The notes: generated from the sequence alone by a model not told the origin. A stretch of DNA of 64,000 nucleotides from JBDTNL01 sp039933785 (GCA_039933785.1 JBDTNL010000003.1:61571-125570); one strand, 5' to 3'; positions 54,015 to 62,888 are shown, counted from the first letter of the stretch. Program-made: numbers and translations.

Positions 54015-55330
54015 GCTCCGGTTCGACGTTGTCCGGGTGGGGGCGGCAGCCCGTCCCCGGCCATGAGCGTCTCTCGGAAGACCTCGAAAACCTGACCTCG
54101 GGCGCCGTGCTGACGCGTGGCCTCGGGCGTGCGTACGGAGATTCCGCGCTGCCGCCGCCGGGCGTCGAAGAGGTGGCCGGTTCGATCCTCGCCGATCGCA
54201 TCCTGGCGTTCGATCTCGAGCGCGGCATCGTGCGCGCCGAGGCCGGCCTAAGCCTGCGTGAATTGCTGCGCATCCTGCTCCCGCGCGGCTTCTGGTGTCC
54301 GGTCGTCCCGGGCACCGAATTCGTCACCCTGGGCGGCATGGTGGCGGCCGACGTGCACGGCAAGAATCACCACGTGGACGGTACGTTCGGATCGCACGTG
54401 CGGGGGCTCAAGATGCATCTCGCCGACGGCCGCGTGGTCGAGTGCTCGCGGGATCTAGAACCCGAGCTGTTCCGCGCCACGCTCGGTGGCATGGGCCTGA
54501 CTGGACACATACTCGAGGTCGAATTCAAGCTCCGCCGGATCCCCAGTCCGTGGATTGTCCAGCAAGGCCGCCGAGTGGACGGCATCGACGCCTTCATCGC
54601 GGCCCTCCTGGAAGAGGCGCCACGCTGGCCACTCACCATGGGCTGGATCGACTGCCTGAAGCGCGGCCGCGGCATGGGCCGCGGCATCCTGCTCTGCGGG
54701 CGATGGGCGGCGGCGGAGGAAGCGCCTCCCGGGCTGCCCCGCCCTCTCGCTCGGCGGAGCGTGCCGTTCGTCATGCCCGACTTCGTCCAAAGCCGCCCCG
54801 CGGTCCGGATCTTTAACTCCGTGCTCTACCGGGTCGTACGCACCTCGCGCCGGATCGTCACTCCCGAAGAGTTCTTCTTCCCGCTCGACTCGCTACGGTC
54901 GTGGAACCGGCTGTACGGACGCCGCGGCTTCACCCAGTTCCAGTGCGTGTTGCCGGAGCGCGAGCGCCCCGGCGCGACGAAGCGTTTCCTCCAAGTGCTT
55001 AGCGGGCGGGGCGGCGCCTCGTTCCTCTGCGTGATCAAGGACTGCGGCGCCGAAGGCGAAGGGATGCTTTCGTTTCCGATGCCGGGCGTCTCGATCGCGG
55101 TCGATTTGCCGATCCGCCGCGATACGCAAGAGGTCATCGACGCGCTGAGCGCCGCCACGATCGCCGAGGGCGGCCGCGTCTACCTCGCCAAGGACGGCTT
55201 CGTGCGGCGCGAGGACTTCGCGCGCATGGAGCCCCGCCTCGCCGAGTTCGAGCGCGTGCGCCGTCGGTGGGACCCGCAGGGGAAGATTCGCAGCGCACAA
55301 TCCGTGCGCCTGTTCGGAGACCGGCCATGA
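54011..55330 (+). CDS. DprE1-like FAD-dependent oxidoreductase
   Basis: A 439-residue FAD-linked oxidase (FAD_binding_4) closely patterned on decaprenylphosphoryl-beta-D-ribose oxidase: GLGRAYGDSALPPPG, FWCPVVPGTEFVTLGGMVA, and DVHGKNHHVDGTFGSHV. The N-terminal WGRQPVPGHE is also typical. With the downstream SDR it would epimerise the 2-hydroxyl of a polyprenyl-phosphate ribose to arabinose. The GTG start at 54011 overlaps the mqnA stop; the stop overlaps the SDR ATG. Confidence 0.87.
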   Translation: MSSGSTLSGWGRQPVPGHERLSEDLENLTSGAVLTRGLGRAYGDSALPPPGVEEVAGSILADRILAFDLERGIVRAEAGLSLRELLRILLPRGFWCPVVPGTEFVTLGGMVAADVHGKNHHVDGTFGSHVRGLKMHLADGRVVECSRDLEPELFRATLGGMGLTGHILEVEFKLRRIPSPWIVQQGRRVDGIDAFIAALLEEAPRWPLTMGWIDCLKRGRGMGRGILLCGRWAAAEEAPPGLPRPLARRSVPFVMPDFVQSRPAVRIFNSVLYRVVRTSRRIVTPEEFFFPLDSLRSWNRLYGRRGFTQFQCVLPERERPGATKRFLQVLSGRGGASFLCVIKDCGAEGEGMLSFPMPGVSIAVDLPIRRDTQEVIDALSAATIAEGGRVYLAKDGFVRREDFARMEPRLAEFERVRRRWDPQGKIRSAQSVRLFGDRP

Positions 55331-56064
55331 ACGTCGCGCTGCTCGGAGCCTCGAAGGGAATCGGCCGCGCGTTGGCGCGTGCCATGGCCGAGCGCGGTGA
55401 TCGCTTGGTCCTGCTCGGCCGCGATGTCGCGGACCTCGAAAAGAGCGCGCGCGACCTCGAGGCGCGCGGCGCCGCCGCGGAAGTAGGTGTCGTCGCCTGC
55501 GACTTGCGGCAGCCCGAGGGTTTCAAAGCGGCGCTCGCGTCGGCTGCAAAGCAGCTGGGGCGGATCGAGACCGTCGTCGTCAGCGCCGGTGCGTTCGCCA
55601 CGCAGGAGGCGCTGGAGGCCGACCCGCGACGCGCGCAGGAAGTGTTGGACGTCGATTTCACCGGCACGGTGCTCTTCTGTGAAGAGGCGCGCAAGCGGCT
55701 GCTCGGTTCGGGCGGCGGGACGTTGTGCGTCTTCAGCTCGGTGGCGGGCGAGCGCGGCAGGAAGCCGGTGATCCTGTACGGCGCCGCCAAGGCGGGACTC
55801 TCGCACTATCTCGAGGGACTCGATCACAAGTTCCACACCCAGGGCCTGAGGGTGGTGTGCGTCAAGCCCGGCTTCGTGAAGACCTCGATGACCCAGGGCC
55901 TGAAGCCGCCGCCCTTCGCCGGCGAGCCCGAGGGCGTCGCCCGCGAGGTTCTGCAGGCGATCGATCGCAGCACTCCCGTGCTTTACACCCCCGGAATGTG
56001 GCGTTGGGTGATGCTGGTGATCCGCAACCTGCCGCGCTTCGTGATGCGGCGCATCGGTTTCTAG
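55327..56064 (+). CDS. DprE2-like short-chain reductase
   Basis: A 245-residue SDR with LGASKGIGRALA cofactor motif, VVSAGAFAT, and YGAAKAGLSHYLEGL (Tyr-x3-Lys). The late FHTQGLRVVCVKPGFVKTSMT region matches DprE2 proteins, which reduce the 2-keto intermediate made by DprE1. ATG 55327 overlaps the DprE1-like stop, so the two are coupled. A C-terminal hydrophobic tail (WVMLVIRNLPRF) suggests membrane contact, as for a lipid-linked substrate. Confidence 0.87.
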   Translation: MNVALLGASKGIGRALARAMAERGDRLVLLGRDVADLEKSARDLEARGAAAEVGVVACDLRQPEGFKAALASAAKQLGRIETVVVSAGAFATQEALEADPRRAQEVLDVDFTGTVLFCEEARKRLLGSGGGTLCVFSSVAGERGRKPVILYGAAKAGLSHYLEGLDHKFHTQGLRVVCVKPGFVKTSMTQGLKPPPFAGEPEGVAREVLQAIDRSTPVLYTPGMWRWVMLVIRNLPRFVMRRIGF

Positions 56065-56124
56065 AAAGGTCCCCGGACTGGTCGAACTCAGCGTTAGACT
56101 CAACCCGGTCAACGGTCAAGCGAA

Positions 56125-57084
56125 ATGAGCCGAGTCCTCGTCAACTTGCAGGATGGACAGGAGCTTGGGGGCGAAGTCGATCGTTTCGACGCGGCGCTAC
56201 CCGGTTTCACTTTACGACCGGACGACGGCGTAGCGCGGCGTTTGCGCTTCTTGGATGTGCGCTCGGTTGCCTTTCTGAGCGAGGACGGAGCGCCGCCGAC
56301 TTCGGAGTCCAAAGGAGATCAGCTGGTAACCCTGCGATATTTCGACGGCGGATCTGTGCGCGGGGTCTTGGCGGGAGGCGATGGTCAGCGGCGCGGCGTT
56401 CACCTCCGGCCCATCGGGTCGGGGAGTATCGTCGGTCTCTACATTCCCATCTCCGCGATTCAGGACGTCGTTTCGGTGGAGAGTCTGGGCAAGATCCTCG
56501 AGCGCGAGGACATGGTCAGCCCCGACGCAATCGAGGCCGCGGTCAGTCGCCAGCGGCAGCTACGAAGCCAAAGGCTGGGTGAGATTCTCAAGGACCAGGG
56601 CGTTGTGCACGACGCCGAGATCGCGAAGGCGGTCGAGCTCCAGCACCAGGCACCCGGCAAGCGCATCGGAGACATCCTCTTGGATTTGGGTTTCGTCAAC
56701 CAAGAGCAGCTCGGCGTGGCCATCCAGGTGCAGATCATGCTGCGCGACAAGCGACTCGGCGAGGTACTGATCGACATGGGCTTCGCCGACCACAAGACGA
56801 TCGCCATTGCCCTGTCGCTGCAGTTTCACGTGCCGTTCGTCACGGTCGCACCGGAAAGCATCGACCCCGATCTGCGCACCGTCATTCCAGCCGCATTCGC
56901 GCGGCAGTGGCGCGTGCTACCGCTGACCTTGAAGCGCGGAGTGTTGACAGCTGCGATTGCCGACCCCACCCGCCTCGATTTCAAGAGTGAATTGCGTCGA
57001 CGGTCAGGCATGGTGATCGCCGAGGTGATCGCGACTCCCGCGGACGTTGAACGCGGCCTCGCGGCCTTCTACCGCTTGGCTTGA
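56125..57084 (+). CDS. stand-alone MshEN-type (GspE N-terminal) protein, four 30-residue repeats
   Basis: A 319-residue protein. Residues 1-115 form a small beta-rich domain (VLVNLQDGQELGGEV, QLVTLRYFDGGSVRGVL, GLYIPISAIQDV). Then four tandem units of exactly 30 residues follow (120-149, 150-179, 180-209, 210-239). Each reads (R)LGxxLxxxGxxxxxxxxxAxxxQ, e.g. RLGEILKDQGVV, RIGDILLDLGFV and RLGEVLIDMGFA; in the first the Arg is Ser. This is the c-di-GMP-binding MshEN motif. Residues 240-319 match the remainder of the T2SSE N-terminal domain (AIADPTRLD). No ATPase domain. TAGACT (56095-56100) may be its -10. Confidence 0.88.
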   Translation: MSRVLVNLQDGQELGGEVDRFDAALPGFTLRPDDGVARRLRFLDVRSVAFLSEDGAPPTSESKGDQLVTLRYFDGGSVRGVLAGGDGQRRGVHLRPIGSGSIVGLYIPISAIQDVVSVESLGKILEREDMVSPDAIEAAVSRQRQLRSQRLGEILKDQGVVHDAEIAKAVELQHQAPGKRIGDILLDLGFVNQEQLGVAIQVQIMLRDKRLGEVLIDMGFADHKTIAIALSLQFHVPFVTVAPESIDPDLRTVIPAAFARQWRVLPLTLKRGVLTAAIADPTRLDFKSELRRRSGMVIAEVIATPADVERGLAAFYRLA

Positions 57085-57108
57085 CCGTCCGTCGCTCTTT
57101 CGCCTGCC

Positions 57109-57879
57109 TCAGGCGAGGAGCGAGCGGGCAACGTTCGGGGGAGGCAAGCTCGGTCGGCCTAGGTGGTAGCCCTGGCAGTAGTCGGCCTCGACCTCTCGGG
57201 CGACCGCCAGCTCTTCGGCGGTCTCGATACCCTCCATGACGACGCGGGCATTCATGTCCCGGCACAGCCGCACGAGGGATCGCAGAAGCCGAAACTGGCG
57301 AGTGTCGCGGCGCGCGCCGGCGACGAGGTCGCGGTCGATCTTCACGATTTCCGGCGCGAGCTCCGCGATGTACTTGAGGTTCGAGTAGCCGGCGCCCAGA
57401 TCATCGACCGCCAGTAGCGAGCCGCGGGCGCGGATCTCTGCCAACACGCTGTGACACTGCGCGAAATGGCTGAGCGGGACCGACTCGACGATCTCGAGGT
57501 ACACCGGTCCACGGTGACGGAAGATCGGGTCGTCGGCGCGCACCAGATAGCCCTCGTCGAACTCGTTGGGAAAGATGTTCAGGAAGAGTGGCCAATGTGG
57601 GCAATGGTCGAGCGCCAGCTTGCGGCAGACCCGGCCGAGCTCGCCCACGCGACCGATGTGCGCGGCGGTCAGGAAGAGATCCTGCGGGCCGCGAAAGAGC
57701 GGCGAGACCGGACGTGCCAGAGCCTCGTAGCCGAAGACCGTTCTCGTCCTGAGGTCGCAGATTGGCTGGAAGACGATGCCGATTTCCACGGCGTCGATGG
57801 CGCGATGTGCGGCGGCTTCCTTCTCCGCGCTCACCGCCACCTCTCCATTCTTGACCTTCTCGCCGGGAGCTATGTCCAT
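57109..57879 (-). CDS. EAL-domain c-di-GMP phosphodiesterase
   Basis: A 256-residue single-domain EAL protein. The catalytic and metal residues are in place: YEALARP, LFLNIFPNEF, LEIVESV, AVDDLGAGYSN, EIVKIDRDL, VVMEGIETAEE and CQGYHLGRP. It should hydrolyse c-di-GMP. No membrane segment or sensor. ATG 57879 is used; an upstream TTG would add 8 residues. Convergent with the MshEN gene (24 bases between stops), so the two may be linked in function. Confidence 0.92.
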   Translation of the reverse strand: MDIAPGEKVKNGEVAVSAEKEAAAHRAIDAVEIGIVFQPICDLRTRTVFGYEALARPVSPLFRGPQDLFLTAAHIGRVGELGRVCRKLALDHCPHWPLFLNIFPNEFDEGYLVRADDPIFRHRGPVYLEIVESVPLSHFAQCHSVLAEIRARGSLLAVDDLGAGYSNLKYIAELAPEIVKIDRDLVAGARRDTRQFRLLRSLVRLCRDMNARVVMEGIETAEELAVAREVEADYCQGYHLGRPSLPPPNVARSLLA

Positions 57880-58100
57880 GTGGGTGCCGCGATCATGAGT
57901 CAACTCAAGGCCACAGGCAAGCCGGTGAAGAGCTTCGTCGCGCGCGACGCGCCAGGGTCAGGTAGGAGGAACACCTAGGCCGCGGCGGCGGCCCATCCGA
58001 CCGCGCGATAGGACGGCAGTCGATGTTTGCCGAAGAGCCGAATCCCTACGCTGACCATGACGCCAAAGACGGCGACACCAGCGCACCGGGAGACCAGCAA

Positions 58101-58601
58101 ATGACCATCGCGACCGGCTCCACCATCCACCGCCAGACGACCTCGAACCTGGCCCGCGCGGCGTTCCTGCTCTGCACGGCTCTCGGTTTCCTTCAGGCCG
58201 CCGGGCCGGCTGCCGCCACGGCGGTCAGCACTGGCGCCACCGTGGCGGCCAACTCCTGGTCGTTCCGGCGTGAGGTGCTGCACGCCGACTTGCCGGTCGT
58301 GGTCGAGTTCTGGGCGCCCTGGTGCGGCCCGTGCCGCAAGATCTCCCCGCGGCTCGATCAGCTGGCCTCGGATCTCCGCGGCTCGGTCAAGGTGGTCCGC
58401 GTCAATACCGACGAGAGCCCCCTGTACACGGACCTCTATCACGTGAAGCACCTTCCCACCGTGCTCATCGTGCAGAACGGCAAGGTTCAGGCGCGGATGG
58501 AAGGTGGCGACGAGCTGCGGACGCTGTTCGAGCGGCTCGACAAGGTCGTTGCGGCGCAGAACGCTCGGCCGGCGTCGGTGCTCGCCGCCTTGGCGCCCTA
58601 G
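58101..58601 (+). CDS. exported thioredoxin-fold protein
   Basis: A 166-residue protein with an N-terminal signal or anchor (AAFLLCTALGFLQAAGPAAA) and a thioredoxin domain with WCGPC (Cys75, Cys78) and the cis-Pro segment VKHLPTVLI. The periplasmic location of a WCGPC thioredoxin is typical for disulfide reduction in cytochrome or cell-wall maturation. GGGAG is 8 bases before ATG 58101; an in-frame ATG 78 bases upstream is less likely. Confidence 0.88.
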   Translation: MTIATGSTIHRQTTSNLARAAFLLCTALGFLQAAGPAAATAVSTGATVAANSWSFRREVLHADLPVVVEFWAPWCGPCRKISPRLDQLASDLRGSVKVVRVNTDESPLYTDLYHVKHLPTVLIVQNGKVQARMEGGDELRTLFERLDKVVAAQNARPASVLAALAP

Positions 58602-58616
58602 TCTCTGAGAAGCGCC

Positions 58617-59252
58617 TCAGCGCGACAAGCCGTGCTGCAGCGCGTAGCGCATGATCTCGGCGTTGTTCTTGAGCCGGAGCTTCTCGAGGATGCGTGTGCG
58701 ATAGGTGCTGATGGTCTTGACGCTCAGGCTCAGCTGTTCGCCCGCCTCGCCCACCGTCTTGCCGTCCGCGAGCAGGCATAGCACCTCGAATTCACGCGCC
58801 GAAAGCAGCTCGTGCGCCGACCTCTCCGCTGGCTCACCGAGTCGCGTGGCCAGGATCTCGGCCAACTGGGGCGAGACGAACTTGCCCCCCCGGCAAACTT
58901 GGCGGACGGCCTGGAGCAGGAGATCGGGCGCCGATTCCTTGGTGAGGTAGCCTGCGGCGCCCGCCGCCAACACCCGCGGACCGAACTGTTCCTCCGAGTG
59001 CATGCTCAGGACCAGGACGTGAATGGCGGGATGCAGGCGGCGTAGATCGCGCAGGGTCTCGAGCCCGCCTTGCCGAGGCATGGAGAGGTCGAGCAGCACG
59101 ACGTCAGGGCGAGTTTGCTTGATCGCTGCCAGCGCCTCTTCGCCGGTGCTTGCCTCGCCCGCGAACTCCATGTCCCGGGCCTCGGAGAGAATCCGCCGCA
59201 GGCCTTCGCGGAGGATCCGATGATCGTCGACGATGAGAACGCGAGTGGTCAT
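58617..59252 (-). CDS. NarL/FixJ-family response regulator
   Basis: A 211-residue regulator: receiver domain with phosphorylated Asp55 (VVLLDLSMP), Lys in YLTKES, and a C-terminal LuxR-type helix-turn-helix (SAREFEVLCLLADGK, LSVKTISTYRTRILEKL). It is transcribed after its kinase with an ATGA overlap. Confidence 0.95.
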   Translation of the reverse strand: MTTRVLIVDDHRILREGLRRILSEARDMEFAGEASTGEEALAAIKQTRPDVVLLDLSMPRQGGLETLRDLRRLHPAIHVLVLSMHSEEQFGPRVLAAGAAGYLTKESAPDLLLQAVRQVCRGGKFVSPQLAEILATRLGEPAERSAHELLSAREFEVLCLLADGKTVGEAGEQLSLSVKTISTYRTRILEKLRLKNNAEIMRYALQHGLSR

Positions 59253-60736
59253 GGTTTGAGTCTCCGGCGCACTAACACCACTGTCCCCTTACCGGGCCTT
59301 GACCGGATGGTGACTTGAGCTCCGATCATCGCGCCCCGGTCTTCCATTCCCAGCAGGCCAAGGCCGAATCCGCGCGACGAATTGAGCTTGCGGCGCTCGA
59401 ATCCCTTGCCGTCGTCCTCGATTCGGAGCCACGCCGAGCCGCGCTCGAGCCAGAGCCGGACGCTCAGGCGGTTGGCCGCCGCATGACGCACCACATTCGT
59501 AGTGGCCTCCTGCAAGATCCGAAACAACGACGTGGCGACCGGGGGCTCGAACATCAACTCCTCGGGAGGAAGGTCGACATGCACTTCGAGGTCCGAGCGT
59601 TTCTGCAGCTCCCGGCAATGCCACTCGATCGCCGCGGGTAGACCGAGCGCGTCGAGCACCGAAGGATGGAGCTCGGTAGAGATTCTACGGACCGCGGCGA
59701 TCGCCTGGTTGCTGATCTCGACTGCCGCTTGGGCCCGCTCACGTAGAGTCGCGTGTTCGGCACCGAGCTTGCTTTTTATCCAGGCCAGGTCGAGCTTCAA
59801 CGCGGTCAAGAGGGCGCCGAGCTCGTCATGGATCTCGCGGGCGAGAGCGGCGCGGCTGCGTTCGGAGATTTCCTGGAAGTACGTGGACAGGCTCCGCAGC
59901 TGTTCGTGAGAGCGCTCCTGACGTTGCTCCGCTCGGCGCCGTTCCGTCACGTCGTGGAGAACCAGAACCAGTCCGTTCACGAGTCCTTGGCCATCGCGCA
60001 GCGGTGAGGCCTCGCTGTGGAGCCAGCATCGGCGACGAGGCACCCAGACCTCGTCCTCCGACCGCTCGCCGCTCGCCATGGCGTCGGCGAGTCCGAGCGG
60101 CTCGCGAAGCCCGAGACGAGCGGCGAACAGCGCATGCACGTCTTGGTCGAGGATCTCGCCGAAAGGCAGGTTGAGGAGCTTGGCGGCCGGCCGGTTCACG
60201 CGCACCACCCGGCGGTGGATGTCGAGCATGAGGATGGCATCGCTCGTCGCGTCGACCGTGGCGCGCCACTGTTGGGCCACCCGCTCGACGTTGATCTCGA
60301 AGCGCTTGTGACGGTCGATGTCTCGGCAAGCGCCGCGAATCTGCGCGGGCTCGGCAGCGGTTGACCGTGTTCGGCGAGCGGTCGTTTCCGCCCACAGCTC
60401 ACGGCCATCGCGACGCGAAAGGCGATGAACCAGCGGCGGCGGCTGGGCGCCGGCGGCGACGCTCGAAAACCAAGCGCTTGCGGCGGCCTGGTCCTGGGCC
60501 GGCATCCGGGCTTCGAATCGCGTGCCTCCCAATGCCGCCGGCGTCACTCCGAGGAGCTCGCGAGCGGCCGGCGACGCAAAGAGAACACGGTGCTCGAGAT
60601 CGAGGGCGAAGACCAGCTCTCTCGCGCCATCCTCCCAAATCCGCAAGGCGGCGGCCGCGGGCTCTGCTGCACCGCGCCGGACCGGCTTAGGCGGCCCCCG
60701 ACGGCCGGATTTCGGCATTGCCTTGCGAGCGGTCAT
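59249..60736 (-). CDS. cytoplasmic PAS-PAS sensor histidine kinase (HisKA_3)
   Basis: A 495-residue kinase without membrane helices. Two PAS domains (about 33-140 and 158-265) precede a NarX/DegS-type dimerisation domain with His303 (AREIHDELGALL) and an HATPase domain (ATTNVVRHAAAN; RIEDDGKGF; GLGLLGMEDR). Cytoplasmic PAS domains suggest sensing of redox state, a gas or a metabolite. It phosphorylates the coupled NarL-type regulator. The start may be 60736 or ATG 60718. Confidence 0.93.
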   Translation of the reverse strand: MTARKAMPKSGRRGPPKPVRRGAAEPAAAALRIWEDGARELVFALDLEHRVLFASPAARELLGVTPAALGGTRFEARMPAQDQAAASAWFSSVAAGAQPPPLVHRLSRRDGRELWAETTARRTRSTAAEPAQIRGACRDIDRHKRFEINVERVAQQWRATVDATSDAILMLDIHRRVVRVNRPAAKLLNLPFGEILDQDVHALFAARLGLREPLGLADAMASGERSEDEVWVPRRRCWLHSEASPLRDGQGLVNGLVLVLHDVTERRRAEQRQERSHEQLRSLSTYFQEISERSRAALAREIHDELGALLTALKLDLAWIKSKLGAEHATLRERAQAAVEISNQAIAAVRRISTELHPSVLDALGLPAAIEWHCRELQKRSDLEVHVDLPPEELMFEPPVATSLFRILQEATTNVVRHAAANRLSVRLWLERGSAWLRIEDDGKGFERRKLNSSRGFGLGLLGMEDRGAMIGAQVTIRSRPGKGTVVLVRRRLKP

Positions 60737-60814
60737 CGGCCTCGGCCTGCTGTAGGAGAGACACCTATACGACGATCGGCCAAACGCCGCTGCGAGAGGT
60801 ACCCGCGAAGGTCA

Positions 60815-60820
60815 TAGGGT
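60815..60820 (+). promoter_or_regulatory. -10-like TAGGGT, probable leaderless promoter of the caspase-like gene
   Basis: TAGGGT is followed by 6 bases and the ATG at 60827, with no Shine-Dalgarno sequence. Confidence 0.45.
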
Positions 60821-60826
60821 TTCGTC

Positions 60827-61558
60827 ATGAACTCAACCACGCCTTGCCTCCGCACTGTCATCGAGCGGCCACGGATCGGTTCCTTGCGACACACCCTGAC
60901 GGTCCTGGCTCTCGCCGCCGCGGCCATGGCGGCCCAGGGTCGCCCGGCGCACGCGGCCAAGGCGAACTTCGCGCTCCTGATCAACGGCGATTCGGCGTAC
61001 TCGCACACGCACAACATCGAGATCGCGATCGAAGCCCTCACCAAGCTCGGGTATGCCCGCACGAATATACTAGTAGCTGCGGACAGCCGCGAGGTGCGCT
61101 CCGAGATCCGCGACTTGGCCAGCCGCTTGGGCGGCGACGATACCCTCCTGGTCTACACCACGGGCCACGGCAGCCGGAAGGGCAACGAGTCCAGGCTCTA
61201 TCTGCGCAGCGGCGACGTGGGAGCTGTCGAGTTCAGTCACCTGATCGACGGGCTGAAGTTCGGCCGGCTGATCTACGTGGGCGATCAATGCTATTCGGGC
61301 GGCTTCGCGACCGCGCTCGCGGCGCGCGGCCGGAATCTGGTCGCGGTCACCGCCACCGACGATACCCACCAGGCGCGCTGCGAGCCGTTCGTGCGGCCCT
61401 TGTGGCGTGCGGCGGTTGACGACGGTGCCACCATCGAGGCGGCCTACGAGATCGCCTCGCGCAGCGCCAAGCAAGCTCTCGATGGCAGCCCGGAGTCCGC
61501 CACACGGTACGTCACCTCCGGCGCCTCTGTCGGTCACCAGAACAGCTTCGCTAGTTGA
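60827..61558 (+). CDS. exported caspase-like (clan CD) cysteine peptidase
   Basis: A 243-residue protein with a signal peptide (TLTVLALAAAAMAAQGRPAHA). His114 in VYTTGHGSRKG and Cys155 in IYVGDQCYSGGF form the His-Cys dyad of caspase/legumain-type peptidases, 41 residues apart, with the LLVYTTGHG and RLIYVGDQC strands. It has no prodomain or repeat. Periplasmic single-domain members are poorly studied; substrate unknown. It precedes the GGDEF gene by 40 bases. Confidence 0.85.
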   Translation: MNSTTPCLRTVIERPRIGSLRHTLTVLALAAAAMAAQGRPAHAAKANFALLINGDSAYSHTHNIEIAIEALTKLGYARTNILVAADSREVRSEIRDLASRLGGDDTLLVYTTGHGSRKGNESRLYLRSGDVGAVEFSHLIDGLKFGRLIYVGDQCYSGGFATALAARGRNLVAVTATDDTHQARCEPFVRPLWRAAVDDGATIEAAYEIASRSAKQALDGSPESATRYVTSGASVGHQNSFAS

Positions 61559-61598
61559 CCTCGCCGCGCGCAGCGAACGGCTCAGATTGGAGACCGAC

Positions 61599-62873
61599 AT
61601 GAACCTCGCAACGGAGCCGCAATTCTCGATCGCCAGCCCCCTGGACGACTCATGGAGCGCGCAGACGAACCCGGGCACCAAAGAGCTTCGGGTGGCGCTC
61701 GCGGCGCAGCGCGATCGCCTGATCGCGTTCTCCCTTTCAGGGCTCGTCGCGGTGCTGGCGAACCTTGCCGGAGTTCTCGACGTCAACTACCCGGTCAGCC
61801 TGACCCTGCTCGCAACCGGCCTGCTGAGCGTCTGGTTCTTCCACTACGCGGCCAAGCGGTCGTTCCGTAAGACGGGACGCGTGAGACTCGTGGGGTGGTG
61901 GCTGGCCTTCGACATCGCAATCATCACCGCCATGGTGCCTTTCACCGGAGGCGTCTCTAGCCCCTGGTGGATCTGGTACTTGACCTGCGCCGGAACCGCG
62001 GCGCTCCATCGCGGGCGGCGGTCCGTACTGGCCGTCGCCGGCGGCATCGCGGCGCTGTACGCGGTTGTTTTGGTCGCGCAAGGCGATGTCCTCGGCGTGG
62101 ATCACGGCCTCTTTCTCGCTGTGTCGCGTCTGGTGTTCCTCGCCGCGGCCTCGGCAGCGCTCCTCCTGAACACGATCAAGCTTCGCCAGACCGGTGTCGT
62201 CATCCGCGAGCTGAGGCGGAACGCCGAAGCTAGAGCCGACGAGCTGAGCCGCCTCAACGGCGAACTTCAGGACATGGCGAACCTGCTGCGGGATCTCACG
62301 CTTACCGACGCGGTCACCGGCCTGCGTAACCGCCGTTACATCAAGGAGCGGGTCGCAGATGTCGCCGCACGCTCCGGACGCCGGGGGGGCGCCGAGCGTA
62401 GGGCCTGGCAGGCGCATCGTGAGAGCTCCGGCTTCCTGATTCTCGGCCTGGACAACTTCAAAGCCATCAACGACATGCACGGTCACGAAGCCGGCGACCG
62501 CGTGCTCAGGCACGTCGCGCAGGTGCTTCGCGGGTCGGTGCGAGAGGACGACGTCATCGCCCGCTGGGGCGACGACGAGTTCGTCGTGATGCTTCCTCAC
62601 GCCAACCTCGGGCAGTTGGGGCACGCAGCCGACAAGATCGGCAAGGAGCTGCGTTCCAAGCCGGTGCGGCTTTCGGACCGGACCTCGCAGCTGCTGATGT
62701 TCAGCATCGGCTATGCCGTGGTCGACGCCGAGGCGGGTGAGAACGGCGAGTCCGCCTGGGACAGCGCGCTGGCCGCTGCAGAGGGCGCCCTCGACCTCGC
62801 CAAGCAGGATGGGCGCAATTGCGCGCGTGCCGCGCAGCCGGCCGAGGCTCAGAACGTCGCGATAGCGAATTGA
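61599..62873 (+). CDS. membrane GGDEF-domain protein with altered signature (GDDEF)
   Basis: A 424-residue protein: six predicted membrane helices (about 46-200), a coiled linker (IRELRRNAEARADELSRLNGELQ is the coil, about 205-230) and a GGDEF domain. The metal-site DNFKAIND is present, but the signature reads G324-D-D-E-F328: the second Gly is Asp. That Gly packs against GTP in active cyclases, so activity is doubtful and it may be a receptor. GGAG is 6 bases before ATG 61599. Confidence 0.88.
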   Translation: MNLATEPQFSIASPLDDSWSAQTNPGTKELRVALAAQRDRLIAFSLSGLVAVLANLAGVLDVNYPVSLTLLATGLLSVWFFHYAAKRSFRKTGRVRLVGWWLAFDIAIITAMVPFTGGVSSPWWIWYLTCAGTAALHRGRRSVLAVAGGIAALYAVVLVAQGDVLGVDHGLFLAVSRLVFLAAASAALLLNTIKLRQTGVVIRELRRNAEARADELSRLNGELQDMANLLRDLTLTDAVTGLRNRRYIKERVADVAARSGRRGGAERRAWQAHRESSGFLILGLDNFKAINDMHGHEAGDRVLRHVAQVLRGSVREDDVIARWGDDEFVVMLPHANLGQLGHAADKIGKELRSKPVRLSDRTSQLLMFSIGYAVVDAEAGENGESAWDSALAAAEGALDLAKQDGRNCARAAQPAEAQNVAIAN

Positions 62874-62888
62874 CGGAGGTGCGCCGGA

